Below, piece by piece: positions 13,001 through 28,000 of a stretch of 64,000 nucleotides of DNA (within the stretch, counting starts at the first letter, position 1; each line of letters starts with the position of its first letter). Where the stretch lies: assembly GCA_032622095.1 (NCBI GenBank), contig CP136066.1, forward strand, positions 206,360,978 through 206,424,977. Reading direction: 5' to 3'. A model generated the notes under the pieces. The model saw only the letters and a list, made by a program, of their open reading frames with translations. It did no database searches and was not told the origin of the DNA. Source of the DNA: Siphonodentalium dalli. Its lineage: Eukaryota; Mollusca; Scaphopoda; Gadilida; Siphonodentaliidae. The position numbers and the translations under genes were made by a program.

Positions 13001-16000
13001 TTTATTAATTGTGAAACTGGCAAATGAGGATATAATTTGGCCAAAGTTCTTTTAATTTGGCCAAAAGAAATCAGAATTTGCCAAAATATTTTTCCACCCA
13101 GTGTGAACACTGGATGCTAGCCCGCTGTTCACTCTCTGGGGACCTTATTATGCAAATGTCAGACACACAACTTCAAAAACACAGGACCAAGGTTTTCCAA
13201 GTTTTTTCTAAATCCTGTTTTCATGGTTAACCCTTTCAGTGTCAGGTCCGATTTTTGTATCAACCGATATACCCTGTGCCAATACATTCTCTTATATATG
13301 CGAGTCGACCATAGGTCGCCTAGCATATATAAGAGAATGCATTGGCCTAACAATTTTTCATCATTTGTTATTATTTTTTACAATTTTAATAATTTTTTCT
13401 TATATTCTTTAACACTTATTTTGTAGGTTTAGTGCCAGGGAATCTTAAGTTTTTCATGGGCATCAAAATTATTACTATGAATACTTGGTGATAGTTTTGA
13501 GTTATAACATGCCCCTAAGGTTTTATCCAGTTTGTTTTTAAATTCGCTATAGCATGCTTAAGCATACCCAAAACAAATTCAACCCAAAACAATCTAAAAA
13601 TAAATTATTTTTTTATTTTTTTTATTTTTTTAGGGCCGATTTTACAGACCGTAAATTAGGTCCGATGAGATCAGCCCCTGGCACTGAAAGGGTTAAAGCT
13701 CAAGGATATCAGAACTTTGATGATATGTGACATTTTTCATTTGAAAAACATGTCCTCAGGGCCGGCTGCTCAGAAATCCTTTTATTTGCTAGGATTTCCT
13801 AATGAATGAAAGATTGCATTTCTTTTTGCAACGACTGTGATATCTTTGTTGAACCAATTATCAAAGGAAGAGCATTCGGTTCTTCAGCTGCAGAAACCTG
13901 TTCTGTTACAGTATCTGGGCTGGGGAACTATGTCATATCAATTTGCCCGAAAATGACAGCAAGATATAATGCACAGCGGGATAGCATCACCAAATTCTTC
14001 CTCTGGGAACCTCATTCTGCTTAGGCCTCAACTGCTATGGGAGACCTATGACCAGAAGTTCCCCAGTTGAAATTAGTGATGTTCACCAATTACTAGTAGT
14101 CATTAGTCACTACCTCATTCTGGTTAGGCCTCATCTTCTGGAAAATATCTATAGTCTCAAATTAACATTGTTTTTAGTTACTTTTCCACTTCTGTTCAGT
14201 TTCTACATCCCCTAATTTGCAGAAGATAAATTGCATTATCGAGGTGACTAATGTGTGAACATCACCAAGTTCAACTTGCAAACTTCAATCTGATCCTTGG
14301 TCTCCCATAGAAGTTGAGGCCTAAGCAGAATGAGGTTCCCAGTGGGTGAATTTGGTGATGCTATCTCACTGTGCGGGATAGCGTCACTAAATTCACTGTC
14401 TGGGGACCTCATTCTGCAAATGTCAGACACATATCCAGACTTGATTCAACAACTAATTTTGGATATAGATTCGCTTTTAATGAGATTTTGGCATTAAATT
14501 TCACAACCTTGCAAACAAAATGGTGACCAATGTCACTTGAACACATCTTTTGAACAGTCTTATTTATATGGGGACGGGATGACTATTATGCAAATCTGGA
14601 AATAAGCATCCGGTCAAGGTCAATGACCAGCCGAAAAGCCCAAAATAACCAGTGCTTTTTTGTTTGTACCTGTCGTTATCACTGGTGCTCATTTATTTAT
14701 TATGCACTGATCAAAATTACGGAATTTTTTGTTGATTTAATGTGTATAAGATAATTAATTGGTTACTTGTAAGTTGTTGTAACTACATGTTTTAAGCCTT
14801 TCATGACTGAAGCTTCTGAAATTTTATGAAAACCCTGTGCCAATGCATTCTCTTAAACATGCAAGTCTCCCACAGGGAGCCTCGCATATATAAGAGAATA
14901 CATTGGCCTAACAATATTTAACCTGACCTTGTAAGCCAGTGTATCCTCTTATATATGTGAGGCTACATGTACCTGGATAATGCACTGGCACAGGATCTTC
15001 AATGCTGCCCATCATGAAAACTACTTATTCTCAATATGGCTTAATAACAGTGTATTTCCTTATGTCTGTCGCTTGTGTATTAAAAAATGAAAACAAGCAA
15101 CATTCCATTGTCACTTTTGACAAAACGCCCAATAAACATAAACATACAGCATATATTTTGTGAAAATTTATGTGACAAAATTATTAATGACCGGCAGAAA
15201 CCAATACAGTAGTGCCCTAATTAATCGACTCCTTAACCACAGCAGAATTATGGGTAACTTTTCAGGATTTAGTGGGAAATATGGCTTGTTGCCATTCATC
15301 GGAAAGCTCTCGGAGAGATCTTTCCGATGAATGGCAACAAGCCATATTTCCCACTAAATCCTGAAAAGTTACCCATAATTCTGCTGTGGTTAAGTAGTCG
15401 ATCAATTAGGGCATTACGTAGGTGCCTGTCTTTTTGAGTTATTTCCAGGCTTGTGAGTATGGCAGGAATATTTCACTCATGTCAAACAATTGCTGTGATA
15501 GGGAGTTCAATGAATGCAACAGTTCACAGGTTCATGTTTTAATATTACCACAAGCCTATCTATTTGAAAAATGCACGAGAGCTACAAAGGCTGTCCTTAA
15601 CTCTTTCATGACGGGAGTTTTTTGAAATTTTACGAAAACCCTGTGCCAATGCATTCTCTTATATATGCGGGTCTCCTATAGGGAGCCTCGCATATATAAG
15701 AGAATATGTTGGCCTAACAATATTTACCTTGACCTTGTAAGCTATTGCATTCTCTTATATATGTGAGGCTCCCTATGGGAGACTCACATATACATGTATA
15801 AGAGAATGCCTGGCACAGGATATATACTACTGCACCAGCACAGCTCCCTTCGCGAAAAGGTTAACATTGTCCAATACAGCAACAGGGAAAGCCCCACCCC
15901 AGACATAACCAGAGAACACCTCAACGAGATCCTGTATGATTGTATTAAGGAGATAGTTATTGTCATTATAGACTCATTACATCTCGGCTACAAACATGAC

Positions 16001-19000
16001 ATACAACACTTGTCGCATTGGACTGCATGCAATCATGTCGGCCACAGCAGGGACCAGCCGAGAGGGCGACGTGGGCGACTTCTTCGTCCTAGCGCCGTCC
16101 GCTTCGCCTTATTTTTGCAGTCGGGCGAAGTTCAAGTCGCCCTGAAAATTCCAAAGTTGACTGACGAAAATCGGCAAAATTCCCCAAATAATTTATGATA
16201 ATTTACAACTGACAACAGTGATTGCACACAATACTCCACTATCATGGTGTTGTAAAACAATTAACACCTGTATTGCTCCAATCCGGAAGCATGTTGGCAA
16301 CAGAGTCTGATTACTGGCAGCTGTGAAAACATCGTCGGGCCTCAAGTGTTAATCTGGTTGTTGTGATTTTTAGATTACCGTCATTACCACACCTTACTAT
16401 GAAGATTACAACTCACAGCTCTCACAATGTGTCAGTTCATCACTCCCTCTATGGAGTTTGGTTAAAGAAATTTTAAAACAAATTCATTTGTGAAGCATAT
16501 TAAATTTTCAAACGGGATTACTAATAGAGCGCAGTGAAAGTGTTCATGATTTCGTTTCGTTTCGGTTTGATAAATATTGTTGGCATTTTTAAAAACCCGA
16601 AAAATATGAAATAAAATCTTGTCATTCTCCCACAATTACGATATAAAATGCTGCTATCCTCTCACAATTATGTTTGGGTATTATTAATAGTCATTAGGGT
16701 CATGAAGTGAACATAAAGACTCCATATTTCAACCATTGTTTCATAAGTTTAATTGACATATTACATCTCTCCTATTTTCGTTCTATAGCGACTCCTGTCG
16801 TAGTAGGCCTACTGTTCAATTTAAGTTTTGTAGACTCACTTCGCCCTATAGAACGGCCACTTCGCCTTATTTTTATAGTAGGGCGAAGTCATTTCGCCCT
16901 GAAAATATGGTCTAGGCTGGTCCCTGGGCCACAGTATATCCAACCTTTCATACCAAATCATTGATATACTGCCCGGGGACTCAGTTAATGACTCAAACAC
17001 CAAAGTCTGCGAAATTAGGGAATCATACTTTACATTTTAAACAGAATACTGTTTCCTTATACAGTAATGCCCTAAATAAACGACTCCTTAACTACAGCAG
17101 AATTATGGTTAATTTTTCAGGATTTACTGAGAGCTTTCCGATGAATGGCATCAAGCCATATTTCCGACTAAATCCTGAAAAATTACCCATAATTCTGCTG
17201 TGGTTAAGGAGTCGATTATTTAGGGCATTACTGTAGCTTGAATAGGAAGGACTTTTTAGTCACCTCTCTTCTTAACCCTTTGAGTGCCAGGCCGATTTTT
17301 GTATCAACCCATATACCCTGTGCCAATGCATTCTCTTATATATGCGAGTCGACCATAGGTCGCCTCGCATATATAAGAGAATGCATTGGCCTAACATTTT
17401 TTTTGTTTTTTTTGTTTTTTTTTACAATTTTTTACAATTTTAATATATTTTATTATATTCTTTAACAGACTTATTGTGTAGGTTTAGGGCCGATGAGATC
17501 GGCCCCTGGCACTCAAAGGGTTAACACTAGCTGTCTGTTCCAAGAAGATAATATTTTCAGAAGGGCCTCCCTGCTGCACGCTAATTTATATTTTGATTAG
17601 AATTATATTTGCATCATATGTTTCCCAAGAGCCCGCTAAAAACATAAACTAACAAATACTTCGTTTCAGTTGGGTTCAGAGTAGAATTACGGAAATAAAT
17701 AAAAACAATGTAACAACCGCTAATGTTGACTGTAGAGAGATATAGCGTGAACTCTATTCTTGCCAATAACTTCCCCAGGACATGGAAAATTGCAATCATA
17801 TATGGTATACATGTAGGTCAGGATTCTATTTGTCACTATTATTATTGGCCTGTTTACTTGTTGTGTTGTTATTATTATTATTATTGTTTATTGATACAGG
17901 CAAGCCTTGAAATAGTGTGTCTGACATTAGCAGAATGAGGTCCCCAGAGGGGGAATTTAGTGATGGTACCACGCAGTCTTGGCTCACTGTTATAGCACCA
18001 CTCAAGCCTGAGTTTAGTGGCCTGTCATTTGCAGAATGATGTCCCCAGAAGGTGAATTTAGTGATGCTAGCCCGCTATGCGGGATATCATCACTAAATTC
18101 ATCCTCTGGGGACCTCATTCTGCAAATGACAGGCACACTAAACTCAGACTTGGGTGTACACGAACGACACTGTTTGTCAGTCCGGGCATATAACTCAGTC
18201 TTGGGTTATTGTATCTGACTGACATTTTGCTTGGATGTTCACCATCATGACTGCTTTCAAAAGAGGGGCAAATGACATTCCCATTTTTCGATCTAGACTT
18301 ATCTTTCTTTATTTTCTTTTGCAGGAACATCGATTTTAGCCGTCTACCTCTGCCTTGTCTTACTCGCCACCCCAGCGTTGTTTATACAGCTCAAACTTGG
18401 GGCTCACGCACAAGTGGGAATCGTTGCGCTCTTCGCAAAATATTTTCCTGTCTGGAAAGGTAAGATATTTCTTAGACATTGAAGTGGTACTGTATAATAA
18501 ATCTGGCCATTTTCATTATAATTACCATGTTGTTTGTGATATTCATGAGTGTATTTTGCACTAATTCATGGCTCCAATTCATTCATTTGTTGCATATATT
18601 CTGTTGAGTATAAAAGCAGATGGTCCCACATTCCCCTTTAAACGGCCAACAAACAATAGTTTACTGTGTTTTCTATTATCATTTAAAACTGGGTTATATC
18701 ACTTGAAAAACACTCAGCCCTTGGAAATGGCTTAGGCAATAAGCAAACCTACCAGTTTGTGAAAGCAGACACAAAATCAGTTTGCCTAGGCTATGCTATT
18801 GCCTAGATAAGCATTGCCTAGGTAAATTATGTTTATTATACCCCCCGCAACGAAGTTAGGGGGGGTATACTGGAGTCAGCTTGTCGGTCCGTCCGTCGTC
18901 CGTCCGTCGTCCGTCCGTCCGTGGACACAAATTTGTCCGGAGTTTTTCTCAGTCGTTTTTTGATCAATTTCCGTGAAACTTGGCACAGACATCAACCACC

Positions 19001-22000
19001 ATGGGAACCTGTGCACCTGCGATTATGACGTCTGTTGGACATTGTTTTTTGGAGTTATCCCCCCTTTTTCGACTTAGAAAATTTTCGCAGCATGTATACT
19101 TTTGTCCGAGCTTTTATTCCTACATTTTTTGGTCAATTTTTTTAAAACGTGGCACAGATATTTAGTACCATTGGAACTTGTGCATCTGCGATTATGACAT
19201 CTGTCCGACATTTTTTGGTGGAGTTATCCCCCTTATTCAACTTAGAAACTTTTTTTGCAACATGCATAATTTTGTCCGAGCTTTTATTCCTACATTTTTC
19301 GGTCAATGTTTTTTAATCTTGGCACTGATATTTAGTACCATGGGAACCTGTGCACCTGCAATTATGACGTCTGTCCGACATTTTTTGTGTGGAGTTATTC
19401 CCCATTTTCGACTTAGAATTTTTTTCGCAACATACATAATTTTGTCCAAGCTTTTATTCCTACAATTTTCGGTCAATAGGTTTAAGATTAGGGTTATGGT
19501 TGTACACCTGCAATGGGAACTGTTATTTCATTATTATACCCCCCGCAACGAAGTTAGGGGGGGTATACTGGAGTCAGCTTCTCCGTCCGTCCGTCGTCCG
19601 TCCGTCCGTGGACACAAATTTGTCCGGAGTTTTTCTCAGTCGTTTTTTGATCAATTTCCGTGAAACTTGGCACAGACATCAACCACCATGGGAACCTGTG
19701 CACCTGCGATTATGACGTCTGTCGGACTTTATTTTTTGGAGTTATCCCCCCTTTTTCGACTTAGAAATTTTTCGCAGCATGTATACTTTTGTCCGAGCTT
19801 TTATTCCTACATTTTTTGGTCAATTTTTTTAAAACGTGGCACAGATATTTAGTACCATTGGAACTTGTGCATCTGCGATTATGACATCTGTCCGACATTA
19901 TTTGGTGGAGTTATCCCCCTTTTTCAACTTAGAAACTTTTTTTGCAACATGCATAATTTTGTCCGAGCTTTTATTCCTACATTTTTCGGTCAATGTTTTT
20001 TAATCTTGGCACTGATATTTAGTACCATGGGAACCTGTGCACCTGCAATTATGACGTCTGTCCGACATTTTTTGTGTGGAGTTATTCCCCATTTTCGACT
20101 TAGAATTTTTTTCGCAACATACATAATTTTGTCCAAGCTTTTATTCCTACAATTTTCGGTCAATAGGTTTAAGATTAGGGTTATGGTTGTACACCTGCAA
20201 TGGGAACTGTTATTTTATTATTTTAACTAAATGTTTACTGACATGTCAAACATCTTAGTATTTTTTAAAAAGGGGGGTATCCGTAGTCCCATTGGGACAG
20301 TCACACCTCTAGTTTTAACTAAATGTTTACTGACATGTCAAACATCTTAGTATTTTTAAAAAAGGGGGGTATCCGTAGTCCCATTGGGACAGTCACACCT
20401 CTAGTTGGTTACTAAAATTTTGTGTCAATCAGAAGATAAAATGCACAATCAAGGTGACTAATGGGTGAACATCACCAATCAAGATGACTAATGGGTGAAC
20501 ATCACCAATCGATAATAACTAATGGATGAACATCACCAACTTGATGAGGGGAATTTCAATATGATCCCATAGCAATTGATGCCTAAGCAGAATGAGGATC
20601 CCAGAGGGTTAATTTGGTGATGCTAGCCCGCTATGCGGGATAGCATCACTAAGTTGACCCTCTGGGGATCTTGGGGAAGCACTGATTCAAGGCTCGCACC
20701 TAGCCATATATTAACATCCTCGGAAATAATATGTGTAACTGATATCTGAGAGAAACTTGACCTTTATATGCTCTGAGCATTTATAAAATAGCCTTTACTC
20801 CACTACATCTGAACCGTTTACGAAAATAACTAATTTAACCCCTGAAATTTTGTAAGAACCCTGTGCCAATGCACTCAGAGAGATGCCAACGTGCGCAAAA
20901 ATGTAATAAAAAATAATTAAAAAAATAATTTCACTGTATTTTACTTAATTTATTTAATTTAATTTAATGTTAGCAAAAAAAGACAATTACAATCTTCAAT
21001 AATTTGATTTAGGGGATAACAGTGTGGTGTTTCATAGCATACAACATCTGAACCGTTTACAAAAATAACTAATTTAACCCTTCCTTGACTGTAGCTTCCT
21101 GAAATTTTGCAAAAACCCTGTGCCAATGCATTCTCTTATATATACGAGTCTCCCATAGGGAGCCACGCATATATAAGAGAATACATCGGCCTAACAATAT
21201 ACACCTTGACCTTGTACGCCATTGCTTTCTCTTATATATGTGTTCTCTTACCGGTATATATGTGAGGATTTGCATATATTAGAGAATGTACTGGCACAGT
21301 GTCTTTAATGCTGCACCAGTGCACTCCCATCTTGAAAGGGTTAAGCAAGATTATTGCTGCTCGGTTCTGGACACCCCAACATCACTATAAAGCAAGCACC
21401 ATAAGCAGAATGAGGTCCCCAGAAGGTGAATTTAGTGAATCTAGCCTGCTGTGGTGTGTGGCATTACTAAATTCACCCTCTGGGGACCTCATTCTACAAA
21501 TGACAGGCATCCTATTTGCAGGTTTGACTATGATAAAGAAGGCACCATTATATGAAGCCTTGTCTCTGTGTGTTATCTTTATGGTGTGGGTGTGTGGTCC
21601 CATTACTAGGTGCCAATCTCAATGGCTCCACCATTTCCCCTCTCCCATAAATAGACACCATATTCTCATAAGGCTACAATGCATGGCCCAAACTCCAGGC
21701 AGAGTTATCTCCCATCGCTCCACTGAGATATCACTGCCTTAATGACATTTGGTAAGGATTTCTTACCTGTTCTTAGTTCTTATGTTTTAGGATTAAAATT
21801 TCTTTGTTGTTCTTATCAATACCGAAAGAATTACCATTATTGCAAACTTTTGGTGGTCATAATAAGATATTAGGTGACTAAATATAGTTCCGACGATAGA
21901 TAAAAATATATGTATCCGTCCGCAGGACCATCCTTGTGGCAGTGCTATATCGTAGTGATAACGTAGAGGGCGCTGCATGGCCCTGGTAATAAGGTGATGA

Positions 22001-25000
22001 CCTTGACTCATTATTATATTGCGCAGTTTAGGATAATGCAGATGTTTAAAGGTACTCAATCCGATTAAGCACCCCTCATTTACTATTTATTTGGCTTCGG
22101 GGGGGGGGGGGGGGGGGGTAAAAAATATCTGATTTGAATCAAGGAACCCATTCGTCAAAGCTCAGAGTGAGCAGATATCAATTTTTTAAATCTATTAATT
22201 TTCACCACCTGGAATATTTAGTGGCCCAGTAAAAGTCAATGAGAAGACCAAATAGTAGATGAAATCAAGTGGCCTTTTTGTGTTAGATATTTGAAAAACC
22301 GGCAAAATTTCATTGTCCAAAATGTTGATAAATAACAGGTTTTGGGCAATTTTATACTCTAGTGGACTGTGGTTAGCTTTATTTTTGGGCAATTAGTCGA
22401 TTCTGATAACTGAAGTGGCATTTCAAAAAAATTGTTGTTGTTGGAATCTGATAATATGGGGACCATCGAATCGGATTTAGTACCTTTAAATAAATAAACA
22501 TCTACATCTATATCTATATTTACGACTGTCTGTCTGTCTGTCTGTCTGCCTGTCTGTCTGTGTTCTATAGAAATTCACAGGGGACCACCTAGATGGCACA
22601 AAATGGGTATAATAGGGTTAAGAAAGTGACGCCATTGTTGTCAGGGCAGAAAATGGGGAGGGGTAGAAAAAAAATTTGTCGCCGATTGCCACCAAACTTA
22701 TATATAATCATCCCCATAATATGAGTAATCTAATGGTGTGGTTTAAATATGCCAAAAAAAAGAATTGGTTTAGTCGCGATTGCCACGAAACTTATACAAA
22801 TTCATCCCCATGGTATGAGGTATCTAATGACGTGGCTTAAAGCTGTCAAAAGTGGCGTCATTCGAGTCAGGGGTGCACTGAAAGGGAGAGGGGCACCAAA
22901 ATTGATACACAATTATTTTTAGCGCCAATTTCCACCAAATTGATAAACATTCTTATCCATGATATGGGGAATCTAATCGTGTGATTTTAAAGACGTCATA
23001 TTGGTGCTGCTTTGGTGAGAGATTGGGGTGGGCACTAAATTTGATAAAAAATTGTTTAGTCGCGGATTAGCACCAAACTTACAAATAATAATCTCCATGA
23101 TATCAGGAGTCTAATTGTGTGGTTTAAAGATGTCAAAAGTGGGGCCATTCGATTCAGGGGTGCCTAGAGGGTGAGAGGGACACAAACATTGTTAAACAAT
23201 ATGTTTAGCGCCGATTTCCACCTGGTTGATACATATTCTTCTCCGTGATACAAATAATCTAATCGTGTGGTTTAAATGCGCCAAATTGGTGCCTTTTGGG
23301 TGAGAGATATGCAATGGTGGCCCTAAATTTGATACGAATTTGTATACTTTATAATGAGTCTAAGTGTGTGGTTTAATGATGTCACAAGTGGTGCCGCTTG
23401 AGTCCGAAATAGGGACGGGAGGATCACCAGAAACTTATAAAAATATGTTTAGTGCCAATTACCATCAAACTCATACACGTTCTTCTCAAATGATACAATG
23501 AATCAAATATTTGCGAATATCTGTCTGTTTTCTATATATAACTTTAAGGGTACAATCGAGATGGCACCAAGGCGGTCTAACAGCGGTAACTTTTTAGGAG
23601 TAAGATAATGGTGTGGGTTAAAATTTTCTAAAGCGACGTTGGTGTCAGTGGAGGGGCTATTTTTAGCACAGATTTCGACCAAATTGATATATTCTTCTTC
23701 TCCGTGATACGAGGAATATAAACGTGTGATACAAATATATTTAGCACTGATTCTACCAAATTCATGCACGTTCTACTCTAATGATATGATGAATTAAATC
23801 ACACTTGGAATCGTTTGGGTCATGGATGGCGAGGGGAGATTCACTAGCATTTATAAGATTGTTCAATTCGCCGATATCCAACAAAGTTATATATAGTCAT
23901 CTCACAGGCCATCTCCGTGTCTTCTAAGGAGTTTTTGGCACTCCAATTTAACAATCTCGACAAATGGTGACCGAATTAAGTCACTTGAACAATTATATCT
24001 ACTCAACTGTCATATTTATATGGGGATGGAAATCAGGGCATTCCTATAATGATCTAGCAACACAGATACATAGAAGAAAGCATTAAAAGTATATTTATAT
24101 AAATCTATTTAAGAGATACATATATTCATTCAAACTGAGGGACCTTGAATCGTCAAAGGATTGCATATTAGAATGGCTAATGTATATATTATAACACGAT
24201 TGAGTCTGTCCCATTCAATATAGTTTCCACACAAAAAGTTACAATTGCCAAGAGATATGGAAATGTAGAGCAGGCCTGTTTAAAAATAGTGGTCACAGTG
24301 TGCAGTCAAATATGGTTACTTCTGAGATAAAGGAAAACGCAGTGTAGCACATGACTTTTCAGGATCCTCCAATATTGACATCTGACAAGGGTATATCTGC
24401 CCGATAGAGAGGATTTCTTTCATTTTTTTAAACAGACTCATCGCCTAACATAAACAACTATAAATCTCGCTGTGTCAGGCACATGAAGCTGCTATACATG
24501 CATAACATCAATTCTTTTAAACTGAAAATGATTAGCCAGTATATAGCACCAGAACAGAGGAGCACCTGGACATATCTTTAAAACATCTGTATCTTCATGA
24601 AGATATGATAAACTAGATTGATTGATTGATTGATACATCTCTATGTAACACACAATTGTCGTCTTTTATTTTTTTCGAACTAATGTGTTTATGATGTTCA
24701 TGTTTCATGCTATAACGTCTGAAGTATACACAGTTGTAAATAAATAAATACTTCTTTATTGGTGGGACGGATTAAACGCGATAAACAAAATGATAATCGT
24801 TCCGACCTTACAAGGTGAGCCACTGCTTATATTCCATGTGTAAGAATCATGTTCTGCGATGCCATTTGGATATAAAATTTATGAGAATACGTGTAATACT
24901 TTGAGAGCAAGAGTATTCTCTATTCCCACCAAATATCCACAGAGGGTTTCACATCACTTTAACATGGGCAACGCCGGGTAACCCTGCTAGTATAGCAATA

Positions 25001-28000
25001 AATGGTGATAAATAGCTGATAAATAGTAATAATTAGTTCAAGTTCGACAGACGAGTTTCCAGGTCAACATACAAATTTCCTGTTAGCATGCACATGATCA
25101 ATTACACGATTGAAATATTGCGGCAGATATGGTGTCTATTAATGGTTATTTCCATGTGAAAGAGGAAATGGCCAAGTCATGAGTGTGTATCGTAGGCGTG
25201 TGGTCCTCCGTTACTAGGTGAATATGTCTCCATGAAGCCATTAGCCACATCTTAACAGTCTAGGAATAATATGTGTAACCGATATCCGAGAGGTAATTGA
25301 CCTTTATATGGAAAGGACCTTTTAGCAGATTGTAGTGTGTCTGTGGTAAGAGATAAGTCTGTGATCTTATAGTGCTATTGGTACACATGCCTACACAAGG
25401 GAGATCTAGATATGCCCTAAGCATTCATAAAATAGCCTTCACTACAGTTATAGAGTGTTAGATCATTGATAATTATGTCTGGAATACAAACATGTTAGTC
25501 TTATGTTCTTCTTATTGGCTCGCTGCCTTATTTGAAACATTAAGGGATTTCCATGCCTGAGCTTTGGAGCTTTGTCAGGGGTGGTGCAGCATTAAAGATC
25601 CTGTGCCAGTGCATTCTCTTATATATGTGAGTCTCCCATAGGGAGAGTAATTAAACAAAGTGTATGAATCCCAAATGGATTCACACACTTTGTTTATTTA
25701 CTCCCGAAGGGATTTGTTTAATTCCTCCCAAATGGATTCACACACTTTGTTTATTTACTCCCGAAGGGATTTGTTTAATTCCTCCCAATGGGATTCACAC
25801 GAACTTTGTTTAATTACTCTGCGGGCCATAACCCAAATGACCCCAATAGATCTGCCAGTCATTTCATATAAGGATTAACTGTCATGTGGACTGTTTTTAT
25901 GGAGATGTAACCGTGAGGTAAGTGGGCATAACTTGTGTAAAACCCGAAGGGTTTTACATACAAGTTATGACCACTTACCTCACGGTTACATCTCCATAAA
26001 AATAGTCCACATGACAGTTAATCCTTATATGTATATACATTTAGCGAAAAAGCCACTTTTGTAAATGTATTTAAATCGAAAAGTGTATCGTGACAAAAAC
26101 AGCCCAAAATACCCAATAGCACCCTTGGCAAAAGTTAATAGGAACAATTTCTCTTCATATTGAAACCCGATGATGTATTAAGTCAATCCTGCGCGAGTCC
26201 AAATGCGCCCAAAACATTACGCTTTCGTCTTTCCAAACCCAATGACATATCGATGGTGTTATGAGCTTGGTGTTATGAGCCATTGCGCATTCACCGAGAA
26301 ATAACTGCAACTAGCCACGTGGGCGCCGACCAATCAGAATGCTGGATTTAGTGATGACAACACTTAGTATGTAAATATATAATCATATACTAGTATATTC
26401 ACTGGCATTATGCAAATAAAACTAGACAATTCCTGAAATACAGTAATGCCCTAAGTGAGAGCTTTCCGATAAATGGCAACAAGCCATATTTCCGACTAAA
26501 TCCTGAAAAATTACCCATAATTCTGCTGTGGTTAAGGAGTCGATTATTTAGGGCATTACTGTATCTCTATGATTTTTTCCAGCCTCAACCGAGTTAATTC
26601 ATATCGCAACGCAAATGAGCCCAAAACGTGAATACGTGTTCAATCACAAACATAAACAAACCATCATCATAACAGCTGACTCGAAAATCTCAACAACTGG
26701 AGTCGAAAGTGCACCCAATTTAACAACATGCGACAACCGCGTGTTTGTATGGAAGAGGCGGGCATGGTTCATTGCTTTTTATGAATTGCCGAGTCTGGCG
26801 ACTTCAGTTATTGCCTAATCAGCCCTAATGAACGTCGGAAACGTTCGTTTAACCCTATCGCCATTTGGACTGATTCTTACAGAAGCTAATTGTGTGAATG
26901 CAGCTAGAGGTTGTATGATTATATAAATTTATGTTGATTTCTGTTTTCAGGTGTTGGTATAGCGATTCTAGTTAATGTTTTATGTATATTAATTAGGCCC
27001 CTGCGAAGCTTCGAGATTCGATTCGCGAATCGGTCGTCCTGATTTGATTTGATTCGATTCGACTGTCCGATTCGAGTATTTTCGAATCATTCATGATCAG
27101 ACATCATATATAGGCAATCAACTCATTCAACTGTCATAACCCGATGAAAACAACCCAATTGTTATGCCCTATAAACAAAGAAATAATCGTGCGGCTCGAG
27201 ACATCCAAATCAAACGGATCGCCGCGTCGACCAATAATCTATAAATAGAACCAAAGTAGGTAATGTCGTAATGACTTTTGAAGTGATGTAATTGGGAATT
27301 CCTGAGGCGCGTGTTTACAAAATAATACAAAACCAAAATGGCTGAGTTTCGTTGCCTGTTCAATTTATTAAAAGGTGAGAACAAATATGCGTGTAAGCAC
27401 TGCACCACGCTTTTGTCTGTTCAACCCACGGGTACAACAACACACCTTAGGCTGCATGTCCAGCAGAAGCACCCCGCTCTGTTCAAGAGAACGACACAGA
27501 CGGAAAATTCAAAAAAGCCTAAAGTTGAACTTCCAGAAAATTCGCAATTAGGTGATCATGATTCTGCACCCAAGAAACAGTCCACGATGGGCCAACATTT
27601 CGTCCCCAAACGCATAATTATGCCAGACACAAAAAAAAGTTTGATACAGCCCTTCTAACATTTGTTGTCGTTGATGGGAGACCTTTTGAGTCTGTATCGT
27701 AACGTTGTTGATTTTTTGATCGAAACGCATGACTGTTTTGCGCGATGGTTAACGCCGATGTTTGAACCCGAGCCATGTAAATGACTAAAATAGTACATTA
27801 TATTCTTAATTTCTTACGCAGAAAAATGAAAATAATACACACGTCGAGTTGTTTATGATTTACACGAATCTAATGGTGTTTGTTCAACTTTTCTTCGGTA
27901 CAATCATGTTAAATTTCGATGTCCGCGAAAGGTGTAGATTTGATTCGAGATTCGATTCGCGAATCATTCTCGTGATTCGATTCGAGATTCGATTCGAAAG

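Noticed and set aside
19178-19663. 161-residue open frame
   Set aside because: Lies in a non-coding repeated Helitron-like body; the same frame recurs with the repeat and resembles no family.
26951-26993. Upstream acceptor copy as the true start of exon 3
   Set aside because: It runs into the hAT element and loses homology; only 28235 continues into TM3.
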